From Prevotella sp. (lineage in GTDB: Bacteria > Bacteroidota > Bacteroidia > Bacteroidales > Bacteroidaceae), in assembly GCA_017470055.1 (NCBI GenBank), contig JAFUFD010000050.1, positions 50,180 to 114,179 of the forward strand: a stretch of DNA of 64,000 nucleotides, given 5' to 3'. This document shows positions 9,167 through 18,317 of this stretch, one piece after another. The stretch's first letter is position 1; each line of letters opens with the position of its first letter. Below the pieces are notes generated by a model, which ran no database searches, was not told where the DNA came from, and saw only the letters and a program-made list of their open reading frames with translations. A program made the translations under genes and the position numbers.

Positions 9167-9602
9167 TTATTTCCTTACCTTTACCATTGCTTCTTGAGCC
9201 CATTTCATTCTCAATCGCGCTTTTTCTCTCGCTTCGATTGCCTATTTCATTTGCAAGCGAGCCTTATCCGAAACTTCATTAGCTCACTTTGTATAAGTTT
9301 TAGGCTTATTGTATTTCCTGTTTCGAGAATAATAGTCACCCTCGCGAAGATAGCCTTGGGCTTTCTTATTATAATACTCAGCTTCACGATCATCCCCCGG
9401 CTTTCTTTGTATAGTACTCAGCCTCGCGCATATATTCTTTAGCCTTTTCCATATAGTATCCATCTTGAGATGACGTGAACAATTCATAATTCACCCATGA
9501 AAATGGAGATAGAGCTATAGAGCTCAAAGCTTTCGTATCTTGTATAGATGAGATATAAACTATAATGAATATAATAAAATACAATATCTGTTTCATGCTC
9601 AT
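9167..9602 (-). pseudogene. Decayed gene for a secreted coiled-coil repeat protein
   Basis: The ATG at 9602 begins a signal-like helix and then a repeat of the type EKAKEYMREAEYYTKKA. A frameshift near 9390-9400 moves to another frame that continues the same repeat (REAEYYNKKAQGYLREGDYY). Further down, a third section reads DKARLQMK-stop-AIEAREKARLRMKWAQEA and ends at 9167. Three sections of one repetitive, Lys/Glu/Tyr-rich coiled coil separated by at least two lesions indicate a pseudogene. Family not recognised. The 195 bases between it and the next terminator hold no gene I can support. Confidence 0.6.
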
Positions 9603-9792
9603 ACCTTCTACTGTTTATAGTATAGAGTACAACATGCCTTAATTCCTATCAAAAAAGCACCATATTTGATTTGCCGAATGCTGATGTGTTTTTATCATAA
9701 GAGAAAATAAGGTATTTCTCATGTATGCTAGGTTACCTCTTTTTGCGTTATCTTGCTCCCCCCCAATCTTTTCCACAAGAATATTTGCATAT

Positions 9793-9831
9793 AAAAACTG
9801 TTACTTCAATCCTATAGATTAGAAGCAACAG
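9793..9831 (-). terminator. Terminator after the small-peptide genes
   Basis: A hairpin of arms near CTGTTGCTTC and GAAGTAACAG with a TAATC/GATTG extension, followed on the minus strand by five T. It ends transcripts coming from 10270 and possibly from the dynamin operon. A short T-run on the plus side makes it partly bidirectional. Confidence 0.7.
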
Positions 9832-9871
9832 CTTTTTCAATTTCTTTTGATTTCATTGTTTTGTTATCTCG

Positions 9872-9979
9872 TTATTTTCTAAGAAGTCCTCTTGAACCAG
9901 GAGGATTACCCCCATTACGTGAATTGTTAAGAAGCATTAAGACTGCAGCACCTGCTGCCATTAACGTTATTGGATCCAT
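9872..9979 (-). CDS. 35-residue membrane-helix peptide
   Basis: ATG at 9979, TAA at 9872. The peptide starts MDPITLMAAGAAVLMLLNN, a single short hydrophobic helix, then a polar tail with NGGNPPGSRG and a basic end LLRK. It lies 59 bases after the 52-residue peptide gene and shares its promoter and terminator. Too short for homology judgement; the pairing, the helix and the clean transcription unit argue that it is real. It could be a small membrane-active or regulatory peptide, or a toxin-like effector; none of this is shown. Confidence 0.5.
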   Translation of the reverse strand: MDPITLMAAGAAVLMLLNNSRNGGNPPGSRGLLRK

Positions 9980-10038
9980 AATTGAGTTTTTAGAGTTTAT
10001 ATTAATTTAAATTGGAGTCTCCTAAGTTAATAACAAGA

Positions 10039-10197
10039 TTAACTCCCACCGCCCAAAGCACCGGCTCCTGCGCCAAGCTTAAAACCTGCTACTGCACCAG
10101 CCGGACCGCCAACGACTAATCCTATAGCTCCTACTACAATGCCAACGCCTATTGCGCGACCTACACCTTGCTTGATACCATCAGTAAACTTACTCAT
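10039..10197 (-). CDS. 52-residue glycine-zipper membrane peptide
   Basis: ATG at 10197, TAA at 10039. After MSKFTDGIKQGVGRAIG the peptide is almost entirely Gly, Ala, Val, Ile and Leu with glycines at about four-residue spacing (VGIVVGAIGLVVGGPAGAVAG), ending GAGALGGGS. This is a glycine-zipper pattern typical of small self-associating membrane peptides, including some bacteriocin-like and pore-forming peptides. A good -7 element lies about 70 bases upstream. It is 312 bases downstream of the end of the dynamin-like operon, on the same strand. Confidence 0.6.
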   Translation of the reverse strand: MSKFTDGIKQGVGRAIGVGIVVGAIGLVVGGPAGAVAGFKLGAGAGALGGGS

Positions 10198-10265
10198 AAT
10201 TATTCTGTTTTATTTACGCAAGCAACGGATGACTTTGTGTTAATCCTTTTGCTTTTGTTTCTGGT

Positions 10266-10298
10266 GCAAAGATATAGGATAATTTAAAATGTCCCAAA
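10266..10298 (-). promoter_or_regulatory. Promoter for the two small peptides
   Basis: On the minus strand: TTTGGGAC (10298-10291) as -33 and TATCTTTGC (10274-10266) as -7, followed by ACC. This matches the housekeeping Bacteroidetes promoter and separates the peptides from the upstream operon. Nothing else recognisable lies in 10299-10509. Confidence 0.7.
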
Positions 10299-10509
10299 TA
10301 ATTATTTATATTTATTAAGATCCTGCAATTAAATCAAATAGTATTCATATAACAACAAAGAAAATACATGAAATTTTTCAATGCGCGACTTTTTGAAAGG
10401 AATAGATACGAAAAAATAACAATTTGAACTTAGGAGACATCGGACAGTTAAAATAACGACAAGAAAATTGCACTGTTCGTGACATTTTGCAATCATAAAA
10501 CAGCACTAC

Positions 10510-12018
10510 TTAACAAAATATTCGACAACATAAATCCTCAAAATTCATTCTTTCATCTTTATCCCTAAACTGTTTCATCTCTTTATCTAGAAGTTTCTCC
10601 TCTTTATTGAATTTGATATAAACAACATCTTTACAAGAAAAATTTACCACTGCTTTATTGTCCACAACTGCAACATGATATGCTGCGGGTATATCTTTTA
10701 GTTTTTGTGCTATTCTTGAGACATCAGTGGCTATTCGCCCTTTTCCATCATACAAATCTCCTTCGGCATTTTCTTTTACCATTGTATATATGGAAGCAAA
10801 TACCTTTTCAACATCCGTCTTAAATGTGGTTTTTCTTTTTGTGGCCCGATTAACTGGGACCCCCTTTTTGTATGTTGTAAATATAAGCACCAAAAGATAT
10901 AGACACATTTGCTTATTACTCAATGAGAATGTCATTGTTCGTCTTTCATCAAAAACAAATTGAACCTTCTTGTTTCCATAAGAGAAATCAAAAAGAACTT
11001 TTGTCAATTTTTCTGTGTTTAAGACATGAGACATGACAAAATTCAAAAATGTTCTATCAAAACCATGCAGCCTAAAGGGGCGACCGTGCAGTTTTCTTTC
11101 AGGGATGTGTAAATCCAACGTATATTCCTGATATTTGTTTAAAGCTTTTCTAAGCGTGTTTGATATTGATTCTTCAATTGGAATTAAAATGAAATTTGAT
11201 TTCTTCCTCGGTTTGTCTTCTGCTACTACCGAAGTGCTTATTTTCATTAAAAACGATGGGATAAGATTTGTATATAACTTGGCTTTATCAGAAAACAAAT
11301 CTTTAGCAAAATCTTTTGTGGCAATATTATCTATATTATCTACTATTTTCTGTGCATCTTGATCCTCATATTTGTGGAACGGGCTAACATAGCGCATTAA
11401 AGACTTAAGTTTACGTTGCTCTCGCTTTTCTTTAAGATAAGAACATACTTTTGGAATATAAATTAAACGCATACCAAAAAGTTCAAGTTGTGATTTGTAT
11501 TCTCCATAATGTTCTTGCATTTCTTCATATATCTTATAGTTTTCATTATTGTTTTCTAAATATATTATTTCCGACCTTGCAAATCTGTATTCGTTTTTTT
11601 TTATAGAAAAAACAATAGCGTTACTGTTTAGAGCGTATTCTATTGCTAAGAGAAGCCAAGCCTCACTTAGTGAACAGTGACCTTCGATTGTAGTATAACT
11701 CTTATTCTTTTCTACAATTCTTCCAACGCCAGATATAAGTTTCAACTCTTCTATCAAACATTTTACTTCATTTTTATTATCCCAATTCTGTAGTATCTGT
11801 AAAGCATCACAGAAGGTTATTCTGTTCACTTCAAAACCTCTTTCTGGATTACTTAGCCCATACTTGTCGTTAAGTAAACCATCCATTATATTTAACTCTC
11901 TATCACTAACATAACCGTCAGCGCCTACGATATCAAATATTAGTCTTGCTGCTGCGATACAAAATTCTTTTTTCATTTTTAATAATTCATTTAAGATATA
12001 GCGAATTGTTACAGTCAT
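10510..12018 (-). CDS. TerB-like domain protein, last gene of the dynamin-like operon
   Basis: 502 residues. An N-terminal helical segment (about 20-50) contains GADGYVSDRELNIMDGL, the acidic ADGxVSxxE pattern seen in TerB-like domains, which are often fused or linked to stress and membrane systems. The remaining 450 residues are mixed alpha/beta without motifs I recognise, ending in Cys-rich DLCCRIFC. The start ATG overlaps the stop of the dynamin-like gene upstream by four bases (ATGA), so it is coupled to it; an internal Met (residue 15) is an alternative. Probably a cytoplasmic partner of the GTPases. Confidence 0.7.
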   Translation of the reverse strand: MTVTIRYILNELLKMKKEFCIAAARLIFDIVGADGYVSDRELNIMDGLLNDKYGLSNPERGFEVNRITFCDALQILQNWDNKNEVKCLIEELKLISGVGRIVEKNKSYTTIEGHCSLSEAWLLLAIEYALNSNAIVFSIKKNEYRFARSEIIYLENNNENYKIYEEMQEHYGEYKSQLELFGMRLIYIPKVCSYLKEKREQRKLKSLMRYVSPFHKYEDQDAQKIVDNIDNIATKDFAKDLFSDKAKLYTNLIPSFLMKISTSVVAEDKPRKKSNFILIPIEESISNTLRKALNKYQEYTLDLHIPERKLHGRPFRLHGFDRTFLNFVMSHVLNTEKLTKVLFDFSYGNKKVQFVFDERRTMTFSLSNKQMCLYLLVLIFTTYKKGVPVNRATKRKTTFKTDVEKVFASIYTMVKENAEGDLYDGKGRIATDVSRIAQKLKDIPAAYHVAVVDNKAVVNFSCKDVVYIKFNKEEKLLDKEMKQFRDKDERMNFEDLCCRIFC

Positions 12019-13928
12019 TCATTATCCGCTTTTTCTGCTCGTGAGCTATTCAACATATCTGTTACTTTATGGAAATAGGACAACTCTTTTTTCTGTTGAC
12101 TCCTTAGTAATGCATTTTGGTTCTCAAATGTTTTTATTTGCTGCATAAGATCTTTTACCAATTTTACATTTGTTGCTGTAGCTTTTGTGTTACACTTATC
12201 TAAATATTGTTTAACGCAAGCATAAAATTGACTCACCAAATTTCTTAATGGCTTTTCAACAGATTTTAAAGATTCTGCTTTTGCTGCATTAAACATTCTA
12301 ATGCGTCTATTTCTGTTTGACACCCATGTTGATTCTGTCGCAGCAATAGCTACTGCTCTATATGTGGAATATACAACTTCATTTTGAGTTACCGAGAGAC
12401 AAATGTCACAATCAAAGCAGGCTTCTTTGTCAAAAAATATATTAAAATCATTTTCGGCAACAAATACCTTTATTGATTCTTGTATTTGAGATTCCACATT
12501 ATATATAATTGGATATAATTTATCTTTCAAATACTGAATAGTAAGGTTTACAAATGGGGAAAGAGACTCGAGCCTTGCATATCGATAGTCCGTCATGGAT
12601 TTGAATACATTCAACTTTAACGACAATATGTCTTTTTCTAAGGCAAGGTAATCTCCTACGCCAAACGAAACCTGATTGACAAGGGCTTTTTTTAGTTTTT
12701 CTTCCCAATCAGCATTCACGCTTTGGGAGAAATCATTATACAAATTATTAGAAAAACTATATATCTCATTGTAAAGTTTCTCAAACATTAGGTTTATTGA
12801 AGCTATAATGTCTTGGTTTGCCTTTATGTTTTTATTTGTTTCTATGATCTTCAAAGAAATAACATTAATAAGGTTGTCAAATTCAGATTTTCTAACAGCC
12901 ATCATTTCTGATAGTTGCAATTGACTTTTCTGTAGTTGTTTATTAATAGCTTCCTTTCGTGAAGCATCAGCATTTGCATTTACATGTTTACAGACATCAT
13001 TCATTATTTGAATGAACCCACTACGCTCTTGATAGTTTATGCCTTCATGATATTCTTCATAATCTGTGAAGCCATTTGCAAATTCTTGGTAAAGCGATGA
13101 AACTTGGAAAATTCTTTTTGATGAAAATTCTTTTGCGCAATTAGCTTTATTTAGGATGTCATCCATTTTTAATTTAACAAATTGCAACACTTTGTCTCTT
13201 TCATTCTTCTTTACAAGGTCAATACGATTTATACACAAGAAAAAATCATCATTATCTGGACAAAGATAAGTAGATATAAATTCTTCGTCTTTATCTGAAA
13301 GGCCTCGCTCTCCACATATATAAATGATAGCAATAGAATCCCTAATTGACGCAATGGTTTTTTCGTTATCCCTTTCATGAGCCGATAATCCTAATGTGTC
13401 AACAATGCATAAATTATTCTCTTTTAGGAATTCCGACTTAACATACATTACAGCATCAACAACATTCCTAAATCTCCGAATGTCTCCAATATCCATCCTC
13501 TCGTGGAAATCATCGAGATTAAAAGCAGAAAATGCCATAAATGCGTCATACGTCATTTCTTCCTCACTACCATCATTATACCTTATTATAACCTTTGGCT
13601 TATTCCCATACTTTATTTTTGTGATTATAGCTGTTGTTGGATTAGCAGAGACAGGCAATATCCTATCCCCTAAAATCGCATTTACAAAAGTGCTCTTGCC
13701 AACAGTAAAGTCACCTATCACACCTATTGTAAATTCTTTATTATTTGCAGCTGTGTAAACTTGATGTATATTCTCCGCAATTTCTGTGACAGCTTTTTGA
13801 TATTGGTCAGAAAACGATTGTGGGTATCTACGAATAGATGCAAGAATTGCATTGTCATCGTACTTGATATTTGGAGCTTCTCCAAACAGTCTGCTAAAAG
13901 CGTTTATTAGTTTGTCAAAAAATCCCAT
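12015..13928 (-). CDS. Dynamin-like GTPase (second intact copy)
   Basis: 637 residues. GTPase motifs are complete: P-loop GDFTVGKST (72-80), switch I NPTTA (96-100), G3 VDTLG (176-180), G4 NRID (234-237). A long helical region follows, as in bacterial dynamin-like proteins, without a clear hydrophobic hairpin; an amphipathic N-terminus (MGFFDKLINAFSRLFG) may bind membrane instead. Around residues 501-507 is a CFDCDIC cluster that could bind metal or form disulphides, unusual for the family. It lies 68 bases after the two-helix membrane protein gene and overlaps the TerB-like gene by four bases. The presence of several dynamin-like proteins suggests hetero-assembly, as known for some paired bacterial dynamins. 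Confidence 0.85.
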   Translation of the reverse strand: MGFFDKLINAFSRLFGEAPNIKYDDNAILASIRRYPQSFSDQYQKAVTEIAENIHQVYTAANNKEFTIGVIGDFTVGKSTFVNAILGDRILPVSANPTTAIITKIKYGNKPKVIIRYNDGSEEEMTYDAFMAFSAFNLDDFHERMDIGDIRRFRNVVDAVMYVKSEFLKENNLCIVDTLGLSAHERDNEKTIASIRDSIAIIYICGERGLSDKDEEFISTYLCPDNDDFFLCINRIDLVKKNERDKVLQFVKLKMDDILNKANCAKEFSSKRIFQVSSLYQEFANGFTDYEEYHEGINYQERSGFIQIMNDVCKHVNANADASRKEAINKQLQKSQLQLSEMMAVRKSEFDNLINVISLKIIETNKNIKANQDIIASINLMFEKLYNEIYSFSNNLYNDFSQSVNADWEEKLKKALVNQVSFGVGDYLALEKDILSLKLNVFKSMTDYRYARLESLSPFVNLTIQYLKDKLYPIIYNVESQIQESIKVFVAENDFNIFFDKEACFDCDICLSVTQNEVVYSTYRAVAIAATESTWVSNRNRRIRMFNAAKAESLKSVEKPLRNLVSQFYACVKQYLDKCNTKATATNVKLVKDLMQQIKTFENQNALLRSQQKKELSYFHKVTDMLNSSRAEKADNE

Positions 13929-13996
13929 AATTGTAGTTCATAGGATATATGAACTGGGGCAATAGTGGAACATATCGTTTCTATTGCCCCAGAATA

Positions 13997-14512
13997 TCAC
14001 GAAAGTATCTTTTTAATTTCTATTAGATGCTCTTCAAATTGGCGCCGGTAAAAATCAACGACCTGTTCGTCAAAGTTGGTATTTTTGTTCTTAAAAAGAG
14101 ATTGACATGTATACCACGTTAATACTGCTGTACCGATGGAAAATACAGCTTTACTAACGAATCCCATGTCAGTTATCCAGTCAAGAAAACAATAGCAAAT
14201 AGGCAGTGACAAGGCTGTTATCACATAATGACCCACTTGAGATGGTTTTGATTCATTATGCTCACGAAGCCTTATACTCATAATATATGTTTTGAATTTT
14301 CTAGCTACTTCTGGGCGTTCTTCTTCCAATTGCCTATACCATATGTATGGCGCCAACTTCCCATCAAACCATTCTACAGAAGAACTTCGAAAATCTCTAT
14401 TTACGACTGAAATGTCAAAAAATCCATTTTCAAGTTGACGGCGTACCGATGACAACGTCTCTGATGTTATTGTGCTCCAACGTTGAAGGAATAAATCCAT
14501 ATTTGCTTTCAT
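13997..14512 (-). CDS. Two-helix membrane protein of the dynamin-like operon
   Basis: 171 residues. Soluble N-terminal half, then two hydrophobic helices (around YVITALSLPICYCFLDWI and AVFSIGTAVLTWYTCQSLF) and a charged C-terminal helix. Both ends are predicted cytoplasmic. It starts two bases after the stop of the upstream dynamin-like gene, so it belongs tightly to that partner and may be its membrane anchor or receptor. No family recognised. Confidence 0.7.
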   Translation of the reverse strand: MKANMDLFLQRWSTITSETLSSVRRQLENGFFDISVVNRDFRSSSVEWFDGKLAPYIWYRQLEEERPEVARKFKTYIMSIRLREHNESKPSQVGHYVITALSLPICYCFLDWITDMGFVSKAVFSIGTAVLTWYTCQSLFKNKNTNFDEQVVDFYRRQFEEHLIEIKKILS

Positions 14513-14514
14513 AA

Positions 14515-16659
14515 TTAAAACGATTCAAATTGCTGTAAAGATAATTCTTTCCCAAATACTACAGAATAAGCTTCATTTGCCTCGTCATAAATTGTAGACA
14601 AAATTGTTCTGAAACGAGTCTTCTCTGTGTCAAGATTAAAATTGTGATCAGAAAAAGCCGCATTTATTGTTTCCATTTTTTTCTCTTCGTCACACAATTT
14701 TTGATTCATTTCTTCACTCTTTTCATTTTTCTTCTTGTTAATCTCAACGGCTATCTGTTTGTTTAGAGTATTGCATATCTCAGAAGTTTGTTGGCGAATA
14801 GTTCGCACAATATCATCCTTAGAATTTGAAAGAATTTTCTTCACGGTGTCATTCTTATTGCTCTTTCCTTGCATGTATTCAATGAGCAAAGCCAATATCA
14901 CACCTAATCCACCGTCCACCAACGAGAGGAGTACAAATTGCCACACGGTGTTAAAAATTGTTTTTTTTAGAAATTCTACCCATGAGGCTTTACCATCAGT
15001 GGCACCCTTTATTGCAGCACTAAAATCCCCCAAATAGCCAGAAATCAATATCTGAAGCCAGTTTTTATCAGACTCAGATATAGATGTATTTTTCCCATTA
15101 GTAATTTTCTTAGACAAATCCTTAAATAAGGATTCCGTACTGTCCAAAGAAATGTTCAAATGTTTCTGGCAATCTTTTACCTCTTGGTCTATAACGGTTT
15201 TATTCTCTGCCAAATAGTTGTCAATTTTTTCTACAAAATAATCGGATACAACTGTTATAAATTTGCCAGAGAATTCTTCCATACTTTTCCGTTTTGACTC
15301 TTTACTAGATAGTGGATTCATCTGTTTTAGTCCAGTCCACATATATTTCAATGTACCCACATCTACTTTCTGAGCCAAATCAATCATATCTTGTTCCCAA
15401 GATCTATCTATAGAAGCCGAACAACCGTTAAGCACATCGGCAATTTTATTTTGGATCTTCAGAGAACAATTATCAAAGGTTGCCTCAGTCAACTTGATAC
15501 TTTTTTTAATATCGGCAATAATTTGTGCACATTCAGCCTTCTGTTCAGAATCCAATTGTATTTCATTTTCATATGCACTAATATAATCCTCAATCTGCAC
15601 ACTTGCGTTTCGATAAGTGGAAGCCATTTGCGAAAAACATTTTTGATACTGTGCTATACATTTTTCGTCAGTTGTGAGAAAATGCTCTAATTCTTTTTCA
15701 AACTTGTCGAATCCACTAAGTTCGAATCTTCTCTTACATTCATCTACAGAAAGTGGTCTTTCCTCATCTAAATCATTATCATACGTCATACCCCGACGGG
15801 CATCCAATGCGCGTAAAGCACTTATTCCAAACATACGGCTTTGGCAGAGTTCTTCATGGTAATGCCCATCTTTATCAGTGAAAATGGGCTTTAAGTCTAA
15901 TTTGAGTTTCTCCATTACATTATCTCTTTCATCCCTTTTGACAAGGTCAAACTTGTTGAGGAGGAAGAATATATTATTAGGGCAATCATGAAAAACAGAA
16001 GATATATAATCCCTATCGGTTGTTGTACAGCCTCTACCTGTAACAACATATATCATGGCTTGAGCTTCTTGTGCAATCTTCATAGCCAAATCTGTAGCAA
16101 CCTTTTTGTCTTCTAATCCAGGAGAATCTATGATGCTTACCCCACCTTCCATTAAAGGTTTTGAACAATACATCACAGAGTATTTCACTTTGGCAAAACG
16201 CTCTATTGTCCCCGTTGCATCAAATTCTTTTTGGTCTTCTATTGTATATTTATATTCTTCCTGAAAATCTTTCACATTCATGCGAATACATTGCCCTTTT
16301 TTCACATGGCCATCCTCTAAAATCTCATCAGCCATAAACACGTCTGCACAGTCTTCCTCTGTACCATATTGTATGAAAGTAAGAATTGCAGTACTTGGCA
16401 AAGCGGCTTCTGGAAGAATCTTAGAGCCAACAAGTGCATTGATAACTGTACTTTTACCACTAGCAAAAGTACCAATAATGACAACCTTAAATAGACCATC
16501 ACGAACAGCTTTTGCTTCTTCATTACACTTATTCTGTTCAAACCCCATTTCTAGGCCTTTAATTCCATTGGCAACCCCAATGTTGTTGGTGCCAGCTAAC
16601 GAGCCAATGTTTATTAAACTCGTCATCAATTTTTGTTGTTTCTCTATGCTGTAAGCCAT
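14515..16659 (-). CDS. Dynamin-like GTPase (first intact copy) with membrane hairpin
   Basis: 714 residues. P-loop GTFASGKST (63-71), switch I LPSTAIL (87-93), G3 DSPGLED (178-184), G4 NKFD (235-238). A long helical stalk follows. Residues about 567-597 are hydrophobic (TVWQFVLLSLVDGGLGVILA), at the place where bacterial dynamin-like proteins have a membrane-inserting paddle. A charged coiled-coil region closes the protein. Bacterial dynamins tubulate, fuse or repair membranes; this role is inferred. The gene follows the pseudo-GTPase gene by five bases and precedes the two-helix protein by two. Confidence 0.87.
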   Translation of the reverse strand: MAYSIEKQQKLMTSLINIGSLAGTNNIGVANGIKGLEMGFEQNKCNEEAKAVRDGLFKVVIIGTFASGKSTVINALVGSKILPEAALPSTAILTFIQYGTEEDCADVFMADEILEDGHVKKGQCIRMNVKDFQEEYKYTIEDQKEFDATGTIERFAKVKYSVMYCSKPLMEGGVSIIDSPGLEDKKVATDLAMKIAQEAQAMIYVVTGRGCTTTDRDYISSVFHDCPNNIFFLLNKFDLVKRDERDNVMEKLKLDLKPIFTDKDGHYHEELCQSRMFGISALRALDARRGMTYDNDLDEERPLSVDECKRRFELSGFDKFEKELEHFLTTDEKCIAQYQKCFSQMASTYRNASVQIEDYISAYENEIQLDSEQKAECAQIIADIKKSIKLTEATFDNCSLKIQNKIADVLNGCSASIDRSWEQDMIDLAQKVDVGTLKYMWTGLKQMNPLSSKESKRKSMEEFSGKFITVVSDYFVEKIDNYLAENKTVIDQEVKDCQKHLNISLDSTESLFKDLSKKITNGKNTSISESDKNWLQILISGYLGDFSAAIKGATDGKASWVEFLKKTIFNTVWQFVLLSLVDGGLGVILALLIEYMQGKSNKNDTVKKILSNSKDDIVRTIRQQTSEICNTLNKQIAVEINKKKNEKSEEMNQKLCDEEKKMETINAAFSDHNFNLDTEKTRFRTILSTIYDEANEAYSVVFGKELSLQQFESF

Positions 16660-16664
16660 AATAA

Positions 16665-18311
16665 TTAAATATATTTATTTATTATATCGATTGTTTCTGC
16701 TGCATGCGCCAGACGCTCTTTTTCTTTATTTAAAGTATCACCTATTGACCCTATAACTTCATCATAATAATTCATTATTTCGTTATGGAATTGTTCTGCC
16801 ACCATCGTGAAATTACGGTCAGATTGACGAATTAGTTCCTCTTTATTGCATTCAATCACATCTGATATTTTTTCAGCTATTACTTTTTTATATTCATTAT
16901 CAATAGACTCCTTTCCTGCAATCTTAACCAATTCAGATGCTAGTACTGCAACCAATCCGTATGGAGTAAAAATAGTAGCCAAAAGACCGCCAATGGTTAA
17001 TGCATCGGTTAAACCGTTTCCAGAACTGGTCTTACGTGCAAAGAATGTATGTACGCTGTATGCAGAATCAAGTTTTTCTTTAATATCACTTTTAATCTCA
17101 AAATTGCGAATATTACGCGTGATATGTCGCAAATCAAGATTCATCATATCAATCAACATAGATGCCTCACGTTCAAACTCACTATATAACTCTAAATTCT
17201 GATATTCAGAAAACTGTTCCCAAATTGCAGTTAAATACCTTGGTAAAGCACGCGAATCTTGCTTAATATTTGTAGATATCTGGATATCTTCTTTTAATGA
17301 GTTTTTTAATAATACTGTAAACTGTTCCACAGCAGTACGATACTTTGCAACAAGTGGACTTTCTAAAAACAGGCTTATACTGCTTTCTAAATGATTCCTA
17401 CTCTCTATAAGCATATTCTGGTCCATTTCTACAGCAGAGGCATCTGCACTTTCTGTATCAAGACTTCTTTCCAACTCTGACTTTAGGTTGATAAGGGCTG
17501 CTTCAAGTACAGACGATTTATAGGCATCCAAATCTTCGAAATGAGCTTTGCGTAAATCAATTAGATTCTGATGTACGTTACTCAGGATTAAATCTATCGT
17601 CAAATCGCTTTCAGGATAACGACTGCGGCGTTCATTTGATAATTCTTCTGTGAAAACAGGAAATACAATGTATTTTTCATCAATTTGCATATGTACTCGC
17701 GCAACAGCATCAGTCCATTCTGCGGATTTTATATACTGAGCATTACCTATACCAAACACCAAACGTGAAGGGGAATAGAAAGGAATTACATGAGAGTGGA
17801 TGAATTCCTGCTCGCCTGTATATAAAAGATGATTAGCACTAAGAATAAGAATAGTCTTGTCTGATTTTAACATCAAATATCGCCAAGTATCATTGTCGAT
17901 ATATTTGTATTCAGGAGTATAAATAAGAGTTAAACTCATATTCTTAAGTCTTTCAATAGGAACTTCCATTGAACATTCTATATCTTTTAAGCTTGAGATA
18001 AGTGCTTTCTTCAACAAATCGTCATTAACAGCCAACTCTCCATACTCTGTCAAGATAGTGCACCCAGAGTTTCCGTAACACGCTTTTAGTTTAAACACAC
18101 GATCTGATTGTAGACGTGCTTCTATTCCTAAATTCTGAGAAAGCAAACATTCTGCGACTTCTTTAACAGTCGTCACAAATAGCAAATTTATCTCTTTGTC
18201 CTGATCAATTTGCAAATCCTCTATTAATTTGTCTACAATGACATATTTAGTCAGACCTAAGTCTTTAGCCAAAGCCAAAGACTCTGCTCTTGTTATATTC
18301 TTCTTCAGCAT
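16665..18311 (-). CDS. Dynamin-like pseudo-GTPase
   Basis: 548 residues that align by eye with the two GTPases of the operon, but with the nucleotide motifs lost. INLLFVTTVKEVAECLL (41-57) sits where the others have a P-loop, with no GxxxxGKS. LTLIYTPEY (127-135) replaces the G3 DTxG/DSPG, and VFGIGNAQYI (185-194) replaces the N-[KR]-x-D of G4. The spacing between these blocks is kept, including the helix IHSHVIPF-like element that in the GTPases precedes G4. Residues about 435-465 (ALTIGGLLATIFTPYGLVAV) form a hydrophobic hairpin as in the membrane paddle. I read it as a non-catalytic dynamin homologue. The ATG at 18311 lies six bases after the M48 gene stop. Confidence 0.75.
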   Translation of the reverse strand: MLKKNITRAESLALAKDLGLTKYVIVDKLIEDLQIDQDKEINLLFVTTVKEVAECLLSQNLGIEARLQSDRVFKLKACYGNSGCTILTEYGELAVNDDLLKKALISSLKDIECSMEVPIERLKNMSLTLIYTPEYKYIDNDTWRYLMLKSDKTILILSANHLLYTGEQEFIHSHVIPFYSPSRLVFGIGNAQYIKSAEWTDAVARVHMQIDEKYIVFPVFTEELSNERRSRYPESDLTIDLILSNVHQNLIDLRKAHFEDLDAYKSSVLEAALINLKSELERSLDTESADASAVEMDQNMLIESRNHLESSISLFLESPLVAKYRTAVEQFTVLLKNSLKEDIQISTNIKQDSRALPRYLTAIWEQFSEYQNLELYSEFEREASMLIDMMNLDLRHITRNIRNFEIKSDIKEKLDSAYSVHTFFARKTSSGNGLTDALTIGGLLATIFTPYGLVAVLASELVKIAGKESIDNEYKKVIAEKISDVIECNKEELIRQSDRNFTMVAEQFHNEIMNYYDEVIGSIGDTLNKEKERLAHAAETIDIINKYI

Positions 18312-18317
18312 GAGTAC

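Noticed and set aside
9872-10197. Class II bacteriocin precursors with double-glycine leader
   Set aside because: Glycine-rich, but no leader with a conserved hydrophobic pattern before a GG cleavage site, and no peptidase-ABC transporter nearby.
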